Below are positions 24,407-38,740 of a stretch of 64,000 bases of DNA, piece after piece (within the stretch, counting starts at the first letter, position 1; the number at the start of each line of letters is the position of its first letter). A program made the translations under genes and the position numbers. Under the pieces are notes generated by a model. It did not search any database, had not been told where the DNA came from, and was given only the letters and a program-made list of their open reading frames with translations. The DNA comes from Dromaius novaehollandiae (Eukaryota; Chordata; Aves; Casuariiformes; Dromaiidae), in NCBI RefSeq assembly GCF_036370855.1, contig NC_088100.1:35228563-35292562 (forward strand), written 5' to 3'.

Positions 24407-27400
24407 TCACGGGGAAACGGGCTCGCCCCTGCGCTGCGCCCGGGGGCGGCGGCGGTGCTGGCGGGGCCCGAGCGAGGGAAGCACCGGGAAAGCCCCCGCG
24501 GGAGCCCCGGTGCCACCGGGGGCAGTCCGTGGGCAGCGCGGCTGCAGGAGGCCCCCCCCGCCGAAAAGCACCCACTAAATAATTGCATACAGTAATTTGA
24601 ATGCAATTCCATTTCGTTTCGCCCTAACCCGCTCCAGCCCCCACGCGTGAAATCAGTCTCCCCCTTCGCCGCAGCGGTGTTTTCCCTCGAGCATCCCGCC
24701 GCCGGGGCGGGATGCTGCAGGCGCCGGCGCGCTGGAGGCGGCAGGGAAGGTGCGCGGCTCCCCCCAGAGCCGCTCTGCCTCCGGGTGCCTCCCGAAGAGC
24801 CACCGCGCCCCCCGAAACCAGCAGCCGGGTTTCCCTGCGGGAGCCCCGGGGAGCCCGGCGGAGGCGCCTGGCGCCTCCCGGCTGCCGCAGCGGGGCGAGA
24901 CGGCGGGACCCGGCGGCCGGAGGCGGCAGCTCCCCCGGGCAGGGGCTGCAGGGGATCCGCGCCCGCCGGGGCGGCTGCCGCCGGGGCTCGTCCTGCGTTT
25001 GCAGCGTGGCGGGGACGAGGGGTTGCTCCCGCGCCCGTCGGGAAGGGCAAACACGGGTTCATTACACGAATGTCGCTTGCAAGAGGCTCCCCCAGGACCT
25101 CCCCGGGTTGAAACACGGGATTTCGCGGTCCCAGCTGAGCACGCTGCTCCCCCTCCGCAGAGCAGCACTGCAAAGCGGAGACGTGCAAACGAGCACCGAG
25201 TGCTCACGGGGAGGGGGAAAAACGAAAAAATAAGCCCCGTGGGTATGTGGCGTCCGCGTTCGCGCCCGCCTCCTGCGCTCGCCCCCCTCCTGCAGCGCCG
25301 CAGCGCGCCCGGGCCACCGGGGCCGCGCTGCGCGGGGACGGCCGCGCCGTCCGGGGCTGCGCGGCGGCGCCATCCGCGGGGCGGCGGCTCCCCCTGGCGG
25401 CTCCGCGCGGGCGCAGGCAGGTGCGCAGCGCGGCCTGCCCCCCGCGGAGCCTGCGCGGGGCGCGGGTGGGCCGCGGGCGCGCTGCTGGGCAAAAGGATGA
25501 AAGGGATAAATAGATGAGCAAATAAATAAGTAAAAAGAGCGGAGGAAAGGCGCAGGCCGACGCTTCCCCCGCGGTGCGCTCGGAAGAGGGCTGCACCGCT
25601 TTGGGGGTGTGTTGACCTCACGCGCAGCCCTGAATTCCCGAGCGATGGGGCCATGTCCAGCCGGGTGGACGTGCCCACTGCCGGAGGCCGATAACGCCCG
25701 GGGACAGCTCCTGAGCCGTCTCTGCGGACCAGGGGCACGCCGACGCGAGGCCTTCTGCCTCCTGAGCCGAATCCTGCCGTCTTCGCTCCTGTCATAGTCC
25801 GGCTGTCTTCATGAGAACCCCAACGCCGAAAAGCCAGTGCTGTCCGGAAGACATGCGCTGACATTTCCAGACACTTTGGAAGTGAGTCAGCTATTCTTAG
25901 GGACATGCCGCAGTTTCGACTGTCTGGTATTGATAAAACGCACTCTCCAAAAACAACATCTCCCCCACTGATAAACTTTCAAATTCCCTTGACCTATTTA
26001 CCCCCTGCCCAGCTTCTGAGCTGGATTTCCTTTTCCGCATTTTGGAACAAAGAGGCCAATTTCTTTCTATCCAGATCTGATATGCGAAGGCACTATTTCT
26101 AAGACATAATGTTTGATGATTTTGTATTTTAATTTAATTTCTTGAGTGAACACACCAAGAGCACCAGTATAAATTTGGTACATCGCTGGAACAACAGTTT
26201 TAGAAGCATAGATATCAGGAATTACATTAAAATATCCTTCCATGGCGAGCAAATTAATACAAATGAGATATTTTCATCACTTGTGCACCAAGACTGTATT
26301 TTTTTTCCATGTGCTCTGGATTTCTCTGTTGTAGTACAACCAAGATTTTTATCTTGATAAAATCAGTTAATGCATTCAATAAGAATAGAACAAAATACAT
26401 GCTGTTCTATCCTAAAATAAAAGTTAAATTATTTGGAAAATTTATTTCAAACTATTTAAATAATTTGATACTAATTCTGCAACCGGATTTACGTGAGCGG
26501 AGGCTCTCTGCAATGAGTGGGTCTCTCACAGGTACAAAAATTTGCCTTCATAAACTTACACAGGACTAATGCTAATACCGGACGATGTCCTGTTCCTCAT
26601 AGCTGACTAGCTTTGCTTTATTTCTTGGAGTGAAATCAGGCTCAGAGATGACAGGAGCAAATAATTCATCAACTCCAAGAAGAGCAGGATTTCATTCTTG
26701 TCTTTAACTATTTGTTCTAACCATTTCATTTCCCTCCTAAGATCTTTTACACATAAAATACACTGAAGAAATGCATTTAGAATGTGTACTTCCATACGTC
26801 ACAATAATTAAAAGGCAAAATGGGTTGTTTTTAATCAGCTCTGTTGCTATGTACATTCGGAGTCTGAGTGCATAATATGTGATGCAGAAGGCATTTCTGT
26901 AATGCATAAACATTTACTAACACTCTTCTGTCTACTTGTTTCTTAGACAAGTGTTAAACCCATTAAGACCATGCACTCCAGCTCTGTGATTTTCTTTGCT
27001 ATTTAAACTGAATCAGTTGAAACTTTAATGAAAAATGCAAACATAAAAATCAAGATTCAAATTCATACTTGTACTTTTAATAATATTTCTCATTTCTTGT
27101 ATAGGTATGTGAGAGTAATTTTGCAGGAATTTCTTAGAAAATAAAATGCTTTGGGGGTCTAAAGCAAATTAAGCGACTTAGTGCCTTACCTTTTTACCTC
27201 TGGCACCTTTTTGTGTTTCCCCAGACTGTGCTGCTAAGGCAAAGTAAAACAGGACATTCTGCATTGTAAAAGCTTGGATATCATTTTCCATGTGGATATC
27301 ACATGAGATTTGGCCTCCGTGGCTTCCTAACAATTGTATCTGCTTTTCCTATGTATATCCCTTTTTCATATACATACATGTGCATATGCCTTACACAGAA

Positions 27401-29389
27401 AAAGAAGCCAAAAATGTGTGAGCTCTTCAAACGTTAAGCAATGAATGGATTGAGCTTTAAGCATTGTTATACAGGCAAAACTGTGCTTCTACTAGTACGT
27501 TACCTACATCTACCCAGGGAGTGCTTTGCTGGTCTGTCACTGCAGCATGTTTATCACTACAGTGTATCTCAATCAGACATTGTCTTAGCAGAGTCATTTA
27601 GGAGGCCCGTTCTGTCCTTACAACACAAAGGATCATCTTTACAGTGTATTCTTTTTCTTCCTTGTAAAATCAGTCATAAAGCTAACCAAATGCAGAAGGA
27701 AAAAATACACTGAACCTCTTCTCCGAGGCCCTGCCTTCTGTGGCAGGTTTCCAGTCAATGGCATGAGAAGAACTCAGTCTAGTGTTTGTTTATTTGGATA
27801 ATTTCATTTCAGAGCTGGTATTCAGAAAGCAGTACTAGTCTGACCTCTCATTATGAGGAACGGCTTCCCATATTAACAATGCGCAGCCAGCACTGCTTCT
27901 ATCTGAAATCCACTCATTTACTGGAACTGATATGGGAGCAGTGTCCCTGGAGAGTGTTGCAGCAATGAAATGATTATCTATCTCATCAGGTGCATTTTCT
28001 TAGTAACTGTTTATTTCTATACTTTAAAGTCTATAACTGATTTTCCCATCATGTAATGCTCTGAAAGTAAAAAAAAAAAAGATTATGGCTCCAAATAAGC
28101 AAAACTGGAAAAGTAAATAAATCATTTGAGGACAGAGGTATAAATAGGAAAGAACTGGCCTTCTAATGTGATTTGGGAGTCTTATAAAACCCAGTTAATT
28201 TTTAGACAGTCATTTTTTTAAAAAGATCAAATCTTTAATATTAAAATTGGAAAAATCAGAGTTAGAGGCAGCAATTACATGTTCCCATGCACACACAAAC
28301 ATGCTCCATATTAAAACATTCATAAATTACATTGCTTTGTTTCAAAGAAGCTGGTTTATCTTTTCACAACAGAATCCTGATCTTCCTATTTAGGAAACAC
28401 TCCCCAGTGAAGCCAGCACAAATTTTGCTTGATTAAAGACTGCAAGAAAAGAAATTAACCTCAGACAGAGACCCTATATATTTATCAGGAACCACATTGT
28501 GTCTTAACATGACAGTTCCAGTCACAACAATGAACTAGCTACAGAGATCTGCAGATGCAGGTCTAAGTGTCCCTCCCCTCCTCACAGGTGAAGGTTCCTT
28601 GCTGAAAGAATGATGAACCACTAAGGAAACTGGTTGCTTAAAAAAAATCTTTAAACAAATCACTGGGCACTAGCTGCTACTAGCAGATCATTATAATACA
28701 GCAGCCTCTGAGTACCTAATTTCATTCAACACATGATGAAAAGTTAATAGCCATGGGTTCCCCTATGTTTGGTAATCCTTCACTCTTCTACTGTAGTCAC
28801 TCCCTGCGAAGAAGCACACAGTATTAATTTGCAGCGAAGTCTGAAACAGTGCAATGCCATGTTCTGAATATGAGCATTTTGCAAATTCTCTTTCATGAGT
28901 CAGTACTTCTAATATCAAAAAATATCTATATATATTCTGACAGCAGGGTCTGCATATGGTAGGCTTACGGAAAAGATAAGCTTGTGCCTGAATGGAGAAC
29001 GAGTCCTAACAGGGTGTTAAAAGTTAACATTGCGTTAGCTAATGAATGATCTGATTGCATTTTTGCAGACAGTGGAATAATTAATGGTACAGGGGGGATT
29101 TTAAGACTGAACACATCATCATTGGATTGAATGCTGGTGCTGCGCTCTCCTCAACAGGCACCAAAGGCTCTGTGTGCGGAGGGGTGCTGTGATTCCCCCC
29201 GCTGAGGAGCAAGTCGGAGAGAAGCTGCCGAGGGGAATACTCAGCTTCTGCTAAGGTCCTGATATGCACCTTTCCCAGAAGGTTTAGAGGGTGTAAAGGC
29301 CAACCCAAAATTTCCTGTCAGTTCAGCGAGACAGACATTCAGTGGCTTAAACCTTCTCACAAGTGTGTCTGATAGGAATGCATAGGACC

Positions 29390-29560
29390 ACAGTAAGTGA
29401 GGATGGAAAAGATCTTGAGAGGCAATTTAGTCCATCTCCAATTATTTAAAGTACACCGAGACTTCAAACAGGTGTGCATTGCAAATCCTTTATGCTGTAC
29501 CTAGTACTAAGAGCGTGTTTTCAGAAGCCACTTCCTAGTGGCTGCCAGTTCTTGTCTTAT
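29390..29560 (-). mobile_element. Possible degenerate CR1 fragment
   Basis: The plus strand reads GATGGAAAAGATCTTGAGAG, then CAATTTAGTCCATCTCC, and later CAGTTCTTGTC. This resembles the reverse-complement CR1 3' region (ggaagg...cttgagaggycatctagtccat). It is heavily mutated and the right-hand part is uncertain. Confidence 0.35.
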
Positions 29561-32500
29561 CCATATTTGGACTATAAGTACAGCAACTGGAAATAAGTTG
29601 TATTTATAGAGAAAAATTGTACTCTGAAGCAAAATAAAAAATTATTTACCAAAAAGAGCACTGGAGAAGCCTCTATCTTTTGATGATTCCACAAAAAGTA
29701 GTCTAGGTTTAATAGGCAAAATAAGTCGATTGCTTAACTGGCATCATTGCAAACTCTAAGCCTGAGAGCAAAGAATCGGGACTGGGAGAATCCTTCCTGC
29801 ATGTAACTGCTGCCAGCCGAGACCCCACCAGTCTTGCTAAAAACTCTTTTGCTGCTACAGTATGTCCTCACTTGCAGTCATGACGTTTTTTGACCATTTG
29901 TAAACTCCAGGGTGGGTGCACTCCCTGGTGCCCCCCCTTCAGCCCCAGTGCCTTGTTATCCAGCTTGGCAGTTTGGGGCACTCACCAAGAGAGTGAAAGA
30001 GTGTGCACAAGAGGCAAAACTTTGGTCAGGCCATGGCCAGGAGATATACCAGGCCCAAGCAACTGGGTAACCTGGGCTAGATATGCTTCCCTAAGACCTA
30101 TGGGGCTCTGTTTGCGTATGTGACGTATCAGAGGAAACTCCTGTTGGTGTGCATGGAAATTCTGAGTGTGTGTGAAAAAAAAGAGTCAGGCCTGAGCTTT
30201 GCTAGCAGGCATTAAAAGCACTGCCTGGGCATCAGCTGTCTGGACACGAGTGAACTCTGCGTGAGCTAACCTTAAAAAAGAAACTTGTTTCTTTTGCACG
30301 GACTGTAACTGTCTAGTGACTACAGCGAACTAAAGTGCACAGAATGAAACGATGCAGATTTAACTCGATGTTTTTAATGCAGCCCTGCGGTTGCTAGTTC
30401 CCAATATGTTGAAAGCTGGCAGTTCCAAATACCAGAACATAAGATTTATTTGGATTATAAATAGATGTTGCCCTGTGCTTCGGTATCAGAAGCACTCTGT
30501 TGTGCAAACAGAAAACAATTGGTTTTTGGTTTTGCTTTTCAAGGTTACTTGAAAGCTCCTACCCACTCTTTGCTGGCAGCCTTTTTCACCTGCTGGAGTT
30601 TAGTGTCTCTCATGCATCAACACCTCTACGGTTTCCAGGGAGATTTCACAGGAAGCTGTTAAAACGTCTCCTCTCATATGCCCTTTCCTCCACTCTCTTG
30701 GATGCTTTCCATCTGGCCTCACTCCTCTCTTAGTTTTTAGCCACTCTAGTTTATTGAACATGCCTCGTTTCTGGCATTGTCTTGATTTCTGTCATAACGT
30801 ATTCTTGTCTGCAGAAATGCGCTTGCTACTACTGTCTCTTATCTGCTTTACAAACAGCAAAGAAAAACATCTGCGTAGTATTTTTAAGCAGATAGATAGC
30901 TTTTTTAGGCACCAGCTACATTTGGCAACGCCACTATCTGCTACTTTCCATCCTTCACCGTTGCTTGTCCTAGAGTGTAAATGCTCAGTCAGGAAACCTC
31001 ACCGGTCAATCCTTGGCCCAGTGCTCTCTGAAATGCAGCCAGGTAATGTGCTGCTTGAGGACATTGCAACACAGGTTTTGCTGCACCACAATTTTCTTCC
31101 TCAGGTAGGAGCAGCAGAGGCTGCAGGATGAGGTCCCTTTCTTTACGCTAGAAGTAGCAGTTGGGACCTAATTTTCTAATGAAAACGGCAGAAGCTCCTC
31201 TAATCTCCAGGGATTAGAGGCAGAAGGAGGGTGCGTGCCCCAGCACGTGCCCCACCACTGCAGCTTTGCTGTCCAAGCGCACTGGCTGTGCCCATTGCTC
31301 TGTCACGCATGGTCACCGCGGGCAGTGTTCAGCTCCAGAGTAAGATGCTCACATTGAGGTACGTCCATGTGAGCCTGGTGCCTAAACTCCCACAACGGTG
31401 GATGAAGATCAAGTGAACACACTCAGTGGGCCGTGCTCACCTAGGGCCACGCACCCTGCCTGGCCCCTGCTGCTGTCCCACGAGTGCGAGTAGGTCCAGT
31501 AGGTCCTGTGTTGCATTTACCAGCCCCATGCAAATGCATCACGTAGCCTGCGACGGTGCTAGATACCCAGCTTAACTGAGTTAAGCACTTCTACCTTTTT
31601 CTCACATTAATTTATCCATGGTATTTTTGTCAGCCAAGTCCTCTGCTAGTGCCAAGCTTTGTAGTTTGTTCACATAAATACCTGTTTCCTGGGAGCCAGA
31701 GTGAGACCAGCAAAGGTATCTGACGTCGATCAAAAGCCATTTTGCTGACAGTGACTTCCACTCTCTGCCAATCTGCTTTTGGATCTCAGACCCCCACAGA
31801 GAGAGAAAGACTGTGGCAGAGGTCCCTATCTAGCTTGAAAAAATACATGATTTGTAGCTTTATTGGCCAGTCATGCAGTAGACAGATAATCCCTCTGCTG
31901 CATGATTCTTGAGTTTTGTGACTTCCTTTTACAAATTGCATTTACATCCCATAATTAAGGTGGGGCAACCAGACGTTACCATTCCCCTCTTCTTTTCCCA
32001 AAAATGTAGCCGTATTTTGGGTACTATTTCCAGAAGTAATAAAATCCTAGTAGCTTTTCCTTCTTGTCATAGGATTTTTTCCTATTATTTATGTGATTTT
32101 AATAAAAGATAGTTTTTTGATATTGTTCTTCTAAAAAGCTAGGCTATTTATGTAACTGCCTAAATTTGGATTTAAGCATTAAGTTTAGGCAGTCATTTCT
32201 GAAAATCTCAGCCAAAAGGAGGTGTACCAACCTCCCAGGTCACTGCACTGTGGCTCTGTGACACAGTGGTCCCGATGCAATGCTCCACACATAGCACATA
32301 TTAGCACACCACACTAAATTTAGCAAAATGTGCCCTACTGCTCCTAAGAGATCACTGAATAAACCTTGATAACAAAGTTGGCCAGGCTCCTTTGGAACTT
32401 GTAGCTTTCCCACTGTGCAGTGGGATCATTAAAATGTTTTAATTATATAATTCTCTTTTGCATAGTGCTATGATAGATAAGGTTGCACGTGTGTGTCAGC

Positions 32501-35500
32501 CTTTCCATTATAAACTTCAGGTCCCAAGGCATTAGTCATCCCGGGTAATTGCTCACATTGAGATGAAACAACATGGAAGCATTTTGGTATTACACAAGCA
32601 TACATAATCCAATCAGTTAAAGAATGGTAGCCTAAAGGTCTCGATGCCATCAGAACCGATTCCTTGAGCTTCTGGCAGGAAGAGAAGCTGTTGCTGGGAG
32701 AAACCTGCCTCAAGAAGTGAGACAAGCTCTAGCAGGACTGAATCTGCTCCCTCTCCTTTTTTTTTTTTCTTTTTTTCTCCTCCAAAGAGCATCTCTGAGT
32801 ATCTATGCATAAGGTCACAGTCACATTGGTGAGAATGATACCAGGACATTTGCATAGAAACTCTTAGAGGAATCTTAGTTTGGGTGTGAGAACATTATGG
32901 CCAGATCAAAAATTTTGTTCTTGCGCAGCCCAGAACTTAACAGTTTTCTTTGTTAAAAGGGAAAAAACTCTGTAAAAAGTGAAAGACAGACACCTACAAT
33001 CATTTAATTTTTTGCTGCTGTTTCAGATTTTGTCAAAAGTAGACAAACAAACAAACATCCCTCTTGGCCCTGAGAAGTCCTCTACAAAATTTTTAATCTG
33101 AAGAAATTGAGAGAGTTCAAGTTGCTTCTGGATCTTTGTGGCAGATGAAACACTTTCAGATGAGCACATTTAAAGTATCTTAATTGAATACCTAAGTGTT
33201 CTTTTTAAGGAGGACACTCCTCCGTGCTACTCCTGATGAAATCACAGGGACCTGAGCTTCACAGCCAGCCTCAAGAAGAGTTATTCCTTAATAGAGCTCT
33301 AAATATAAGAGTACCATTTTATTACACAGATATCCTAAGACATCCTACTCATCTCTATCCTACCTCTTCTTTAGAAATTTAAATGAGAGTTGATCATGGA
33401 GCACCTATTCTGCAATATTCTTTTAAAACAGTGCTGTGACATTAGTTATTTCATACTGATTTTGTAATAATTCTATTTAAAAAGGCTCAATTTAAATAAC
33501 TCTAAACCTCCAAGCCTTTTCAGTGTTGCCTTTTCTATTGTGTTTCCACGTTTTGCTATATGTAAAGCATAAACATTATTTGATCTTACCTGATCATCCC
33601 TTTCCATTTTATTTCCATGCCCAGCAGACGGCATCTTGTCTCTTCTGCAACCATTGAAGACCTGAGAAGGCAAGGAACAGACAAGCTGGCAACACAGTTT
33701 CACCAGTGAAAATACCAAAGCTGGTTGTAATAAAATATTAGGGAAAGCAGAGACAAGAGAATTACATGCACTGCAAAAAAAAAAAAGACAGAAGAGGGCA
33801 GAAAAAAACCCTTACCTTTCTAACAGTCAAATTGGTGAACTGGGAACTCAAAGAAAACATATTAGCAAAGGACAAATCCACCCCTCTGTGGCAATTTTCT
33901 CTAGGGGATCTGGCAGGCAATAAGCTGTGGGAGTGAATATTTTGTGAACTGAATGAACTGTGTGTATGGATCCTGATATTCCCCATGGAAGTGATACCAA
34001 CAGTGCCTGACCGGGTACTCCGTGATGTAACATTCTTCTTCTACGTAGTACAACAGCAGCCTCTATGGGTGAATTTAGCTTGTCACAAAATTTGTAAACA
34101 TAAATCTTAATCAATTATTTTTGCAAGGACATACTTTATTGAGAAAAGACACATGAGCATGCTTGACTTAGCGTGTTTCTCAGGGAAATCTGTGATAAGT
34201 TAGTCTAATAGAAAACCTGCAAATAGTAAGAGCATATCTTGAGAAATATTGAGTTAAGACCCCAAACATCTCACAGATTGTCTGCTCTGCCCCTTGAGTC
34301 TGAAGACTTGATGCTCGCATTCAGAAGAATAGTACAGCACAGCCAAGAGATTCTTCTCAGGTTACCTTTCTGGACAGGCCATCATTTTTACTGTAGAACT
34401 GACTGAAGACTGAAAACATAAATTAAAAGGCTCAGGCAAGTTAGACTAGAAAAGGTGTTATCACTAAAAGGAACTTCTTTAAAAAAGCAGTTGCACAAGC
34501 ACGCACATGAAAAGATATGTTGGTTAAGACTTACTCATCACCTAAACAGCTTATTTAGGGTCAAGTCAGTTTGATCAGATTGAGTTTGTCTGTCTTTGGA
34601 AGTCTGATTCACTTTAGTAAGTATGAAGGTCAACCTCCAGCTCTCTGATATGTAACAGAGTTAGGCAAGAATAGGGGAGGTAAGGAAGGATAGCTTAATG
34701 AGAAAGATGGCAAAATAAATTCAGCATGCCTTCTCATTGTTCAGAGCAGCAATAGCCAAGACGAGCTACATTAGAAAAGTGGCATTTTCACTCTGAGATT
34801 TGGGAAGAGAACAAGTACAGATAGGATTGTATGCTCACAATTCTCTCTGGTGTTTTCATGTCGCTTATGAGAGTTGTGAGCTTTTTCCATGCTTTCTTTT
34901 ACGAAGCTGATGCTGTGACATTGTGCATTATTATTGTCCTCAGACTTTTACTGGGGAAATTCCTGTGTGTGTCAGGCTAATTGGATCTGCAGTTATGTTC
35001 AGAAGCCAAGAAGATGTAGCCCAGGGCACTGTTCAAATAGTAGATGGTTCTGTGCTACCTGCCTAATGGAGAAAGCAAAACATGGTCTCTATGTTTGAGG
35101 TCTCAGAAAGGATTGTTTAACCTATAACTACAATACTTAGGAATTAATTTTCAACTATTTAAGGTCTGTTTATTATTCAGATAATGTCTTCTTTTACAGT
35201 GATATGACCGGTGTTTTTCATTCTGCCGAAGCTGGCACACCAGTAAGCTTTCTTTGTTAACCTGAAAACCATATAACTTTAAAAGGCTAAACAGTGAAAA
35301 ATAGGACAGCAAGAGAAGCGGGACAGATGGAGTACTAGTTGCCCATCACACAGAAAATTTTCCCCTCATTTTAGGGGTGTCATTTAGAACAATCCAGCTC
35401 AGTAGACCCCAGGATAGCATTTCCATGCTTCAATATCAGGAGGGTTTCCTAATGTTTAAAGTCTAACATCACAAAAATCATAGCTCCCATTACTAATGAT

Positions 35501-38500
35501 AGAAACTGAAAAATAAAGTTTACATAAACCAAACATTCTCTTTTTGGGGAAAAAAAAATACCACATCTGTTGCCTAAACACAGGTCAGAAACCTTACCTG
35601 CAGTAAGGTAACAATACTGTACATCAGTACAAAACCTAACTCAAGAAAATATTGACTCAAGGGTAGTAATTAAGCACTACAGTAATAGAAACAAACAAGT
35701 AGAATAGATAATTTGGTATTTTTGATAGCAGTGCATTTAATTGTTGGCAACCTGTGACTTCATGTTCTTGACTATTTTCTTCTTTAAAATTTATCATTTT
35801 TCAAGTTAGCAGGGAATAATAGAAGTTGCTTATTTTAATGTCTTCTAGTCATGAAATACCCATAGGGACATAGAAAGTTCTTCAGATATTTTCAAACACT
35901 TTCCATTTACCAGCCCTCAAGATGCATAGCGCTCTTTTTGCTTGCTTTCCTAGAGAAAGATGACAATATAGGCAACTAGTTTACATCTGGCAGCTTGTGA
36001 TGTTGGCAAACCTGCAATAACTTACATGTACATACTAAATGGGGGATGGCTTTTAAATTATTAGCTCCCTATTAGCTTTGTAAAGCAATCCCAGAAGACT
36101 GTGCTGAGCAGCTGACCGTGTAAACCATGAAGTTCGACTTCACTCTTCTATTGCTCCTGCAGCAGAAAAGGCAGAAGCAGTAGCACAAACATGGTTTGCA
36201 TACGCCGCCCCGCGATCGCATAGCTGAACTACAGCGTGGCAACACAAGCAGCTCTCCTGCCCGCCTCAGATCCAGCCTCAAACTCTGCAGAAGATTTAAG
36301 GAGAAACATTTTGGGGTTACTAGACTTACTTTTTCCAAAGCAACTTTTTGCCATCAGAAGACTTCCGAAGAAGCCTAACCTTACCTAAAAAACATTAGAA
36401 GGGTCTATCTGTAAAGTCTAGTAACTCTGTATCATTGAGATCTTCCTGTTCTTGCCTAGCTTGTTTTGCATTTACCCCATATAGCATCCAGCCAAGGTTG
36501 CTGCCTGTAGCACAGCTGACAGTTGTTGCTGCATATGAGATTAGACTCTGAGATGTGACTTATTATGAGAACTGGGATAGCTGCATATTCTGCTTAGCTC
36601 ACATCTTACTGCCTTTCTTATCACAGGATTGTGTATTCTAAACTCTTAAAACTGCCGTTCTTTCAATATTCTTCACAAATCCTGTGGGTGTGAAAGGATG
36701 TGTGCTTTTTAAAAGACTCTGATCATTCCTAATGCTGCCTTCCAGATCCGTATCACTTGGTCCGTATCTTGATACTAACCCTGGACACGCTGATGCAGCA
36801 AAAGCCTTACCAGTGCTGCAGAGAGCAAAATGATTCCTTAACATCCCATCTGTGAGGCTTCTCCTTCTCGTAGGTACCAGTGTTCATCTTATGAGGAACT
36901 CTTCTTTTTTTAATTCTACTACAGTTCTTCAGTACACTTGCAATTTCCTTCCAATTTGTCTCACTGGTTGAACAGGCATACTTCGGTTCACCAGGATGGT
37001 AATGAAAAATTAAAAAACAAAACCACAAACCTTAATCCAAAAGAGGTTTAAAATAGTACTGCAGTGAGAAGCTAGCATTTTTTGCTTGTTTTCACATTTT
37101 GGAAAACTCATTGTTCCTTTGAGAGGACAAACAAGAGCACAGTTTTTTGGTTTTTTTTTTTTTAGAAGCTCTATTTTTAATTCGTCATGACTGCACAGTC
37201 AGCATCAGACTAACAAGGAGATAAAGGGGAAAGAGACAATGTTTTGTTGTAGATTACAGTAAAGAAAGGGAGAGACTGATTTGAAATCCAAGACTCCACC
37301 CTGACATATGTCTGTAATCTCCCTGAACTAGAAAAAAATTTCCACCTGTAGAATTGTTACAGTGACCTCAGGGAAAATCCTATGTATGGTTATAGGGACA
37401 GTGCTTCCAAGATGTACCTTATGGGATATGATCCAACATTTCTTTGCATCTAATGGTGTGGAATAGGCTGAAACCACTTTTGAATGCTTCTCCAGCCAAT
37501 AATTTCTTGACTGACTGAAGCAAAACAAGTTGAACTGCATACAATGAACCACCAAGTGGCAACTTGGGAGGAAGGCTGCAAAGGCACAAATTTTGTTTAG
37601 GAACATAAAACCTGATCAGAGATGCACAGCTAGCACTGGCTGTCTGTCAGAGATGTTCTCCCTCAGTAATTGCAACAGTCAGTCCAATACTAAGATAAGA
37701 AGTAGAGGCATCTGGGTAGCTAATGATAAGTGAGTTTACAAATGATACCCACTGTGCTACCCACCAACTTAAAGATGAAGTTTCCTAGACACAGATTTAT
37801 ACAGTGGGCATTTTCACTGACATCATTATCTAGTTCAGAAATAAGGGCTATTCCTAAATACGTGATAGAAGCTTATTGTTGTTACCAGGTACCCCTGGCC
37901 AATTCAGGGCCACAATCAATTCTTATTTATTCATTAATACATTGACTGATCTCCAGTCGCATTTGTGGTTCTCGGTGTCTTAGCAAGCCTCTAAATAAAT
38001 CTTAGCCATTGAAAGAGAAGAACTGCAGACATGGTCAGTCAAACCATTAGCTTTATCAGCTGTTTGCTGTGCCTACACAGATGCAGAGGGCTGTGGTACA
38101 GCTGTGCTGGTGAAGCAGACAATGTGAGTGCTCCTTAACCATTTCATTGCTAAGGCAAGTAACCCAGCATAAACCACATGGGCAGGAATGTGAACTAAGT
38201 GTTTGAAGTGACCCAGCATAATTTACATTGGAGCAGACTGGAGAACTTACACAAACCATAGTGTTGACTGAGCTTTGGGAGCAGCAGTCTTTGACAGAGG
38301 GAAATGAAGGAGTAGCAATAGCCTAAATAACCTCTGCCATGACCACAGCCTTTGTCTCATTTTCTGAGAGAGGTCTTAAAACACCAAACAGATTGAAAGA
38401 TACCTGCTTTTCCTTTTCAGTTTGTAAAATTCTTGGCTGCCTCAGTGTGCCTCTCCTCTCAAATTTAATAGTAGCTTTCTTTAGAGTCATAACAGAAGCA

Positions 38501-38548
38501 CTAACAACTGCAAGTATTCTTGTAACTCAGAAAAGAAAAAATATTCTT

Positions 38549-38740
38549 TAGAGAAAGGATGGTCAAACACTGGAACGGGTTATACAAAAGTTGTAAAATC
38601 TCCATCCTTGGAGGTATTCTAAACTTGCCTGGTCAAGGCCCTGGGCAACCCAATGTAATTCTGAAGTGACCCTGCTTTGAGCAGAAGATTAGACCAGTTG
38701 ACTTTCAGAGGGCCCTCCCAGCCTAAATAATTCTATGATT
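38549..38740 (+). mobile_element. CR1 LINE 3'-end fragment with ATTCTATGATT tail
   Basis: The sequence runs from GAGAAAGGATGGTCAAACAC through TCCATCCTTGGAGGTATT, CCTGGTCAAGGCCCTGGGCA and AGTGACCCTGCTTTGAGCAG to GGGCCCTCCCAGCCTAAATA and ends TTCTATGATT. This is the sense-strand 3' end of CR1, including the start of its characteristic terminal octamer (ATTCTATG). It is 5'-truncated and old but the best-preserved CR1 in the window. Confidence 0.88.

Larger units (their letters stand above)
23520..25800. promoter_or_regulatory. COL12A1: Main CpG island, inferred COL12A1 promoter and non-coding exon 1
   Basis: About 2.3 kb of very CpG-dense sequence starts roughly 2 kb upstream of the signal-peptide exon. 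Because that exon has a strong acceptor at 21481, a 5' non-coding exon must lie upstream, and this island is the obvious place. Candidate minus-strand donors include CCGAG|GTATGCG at 24301/24300 and CACAAG|GTGCCCC near 23990; I cannot choose between them. The island contains a G16 run at 24391-24406. The exact transcription start is not visible. Confidence 0.6.

Noticed and set aside
23466-25906. Several long open frames (up to 417 codons) on both strands
   Set aside because: Same cause: extreme GC content. They overlap each other on both strands, are low complexity and show no family resemblance.
30754-31131. 125-codon plus-strand frame in intergenic DNA
   Set aside because: No recognisable domain, no splice or promoter context; a length reachable by chance in this moderately GC-balanced stretch.
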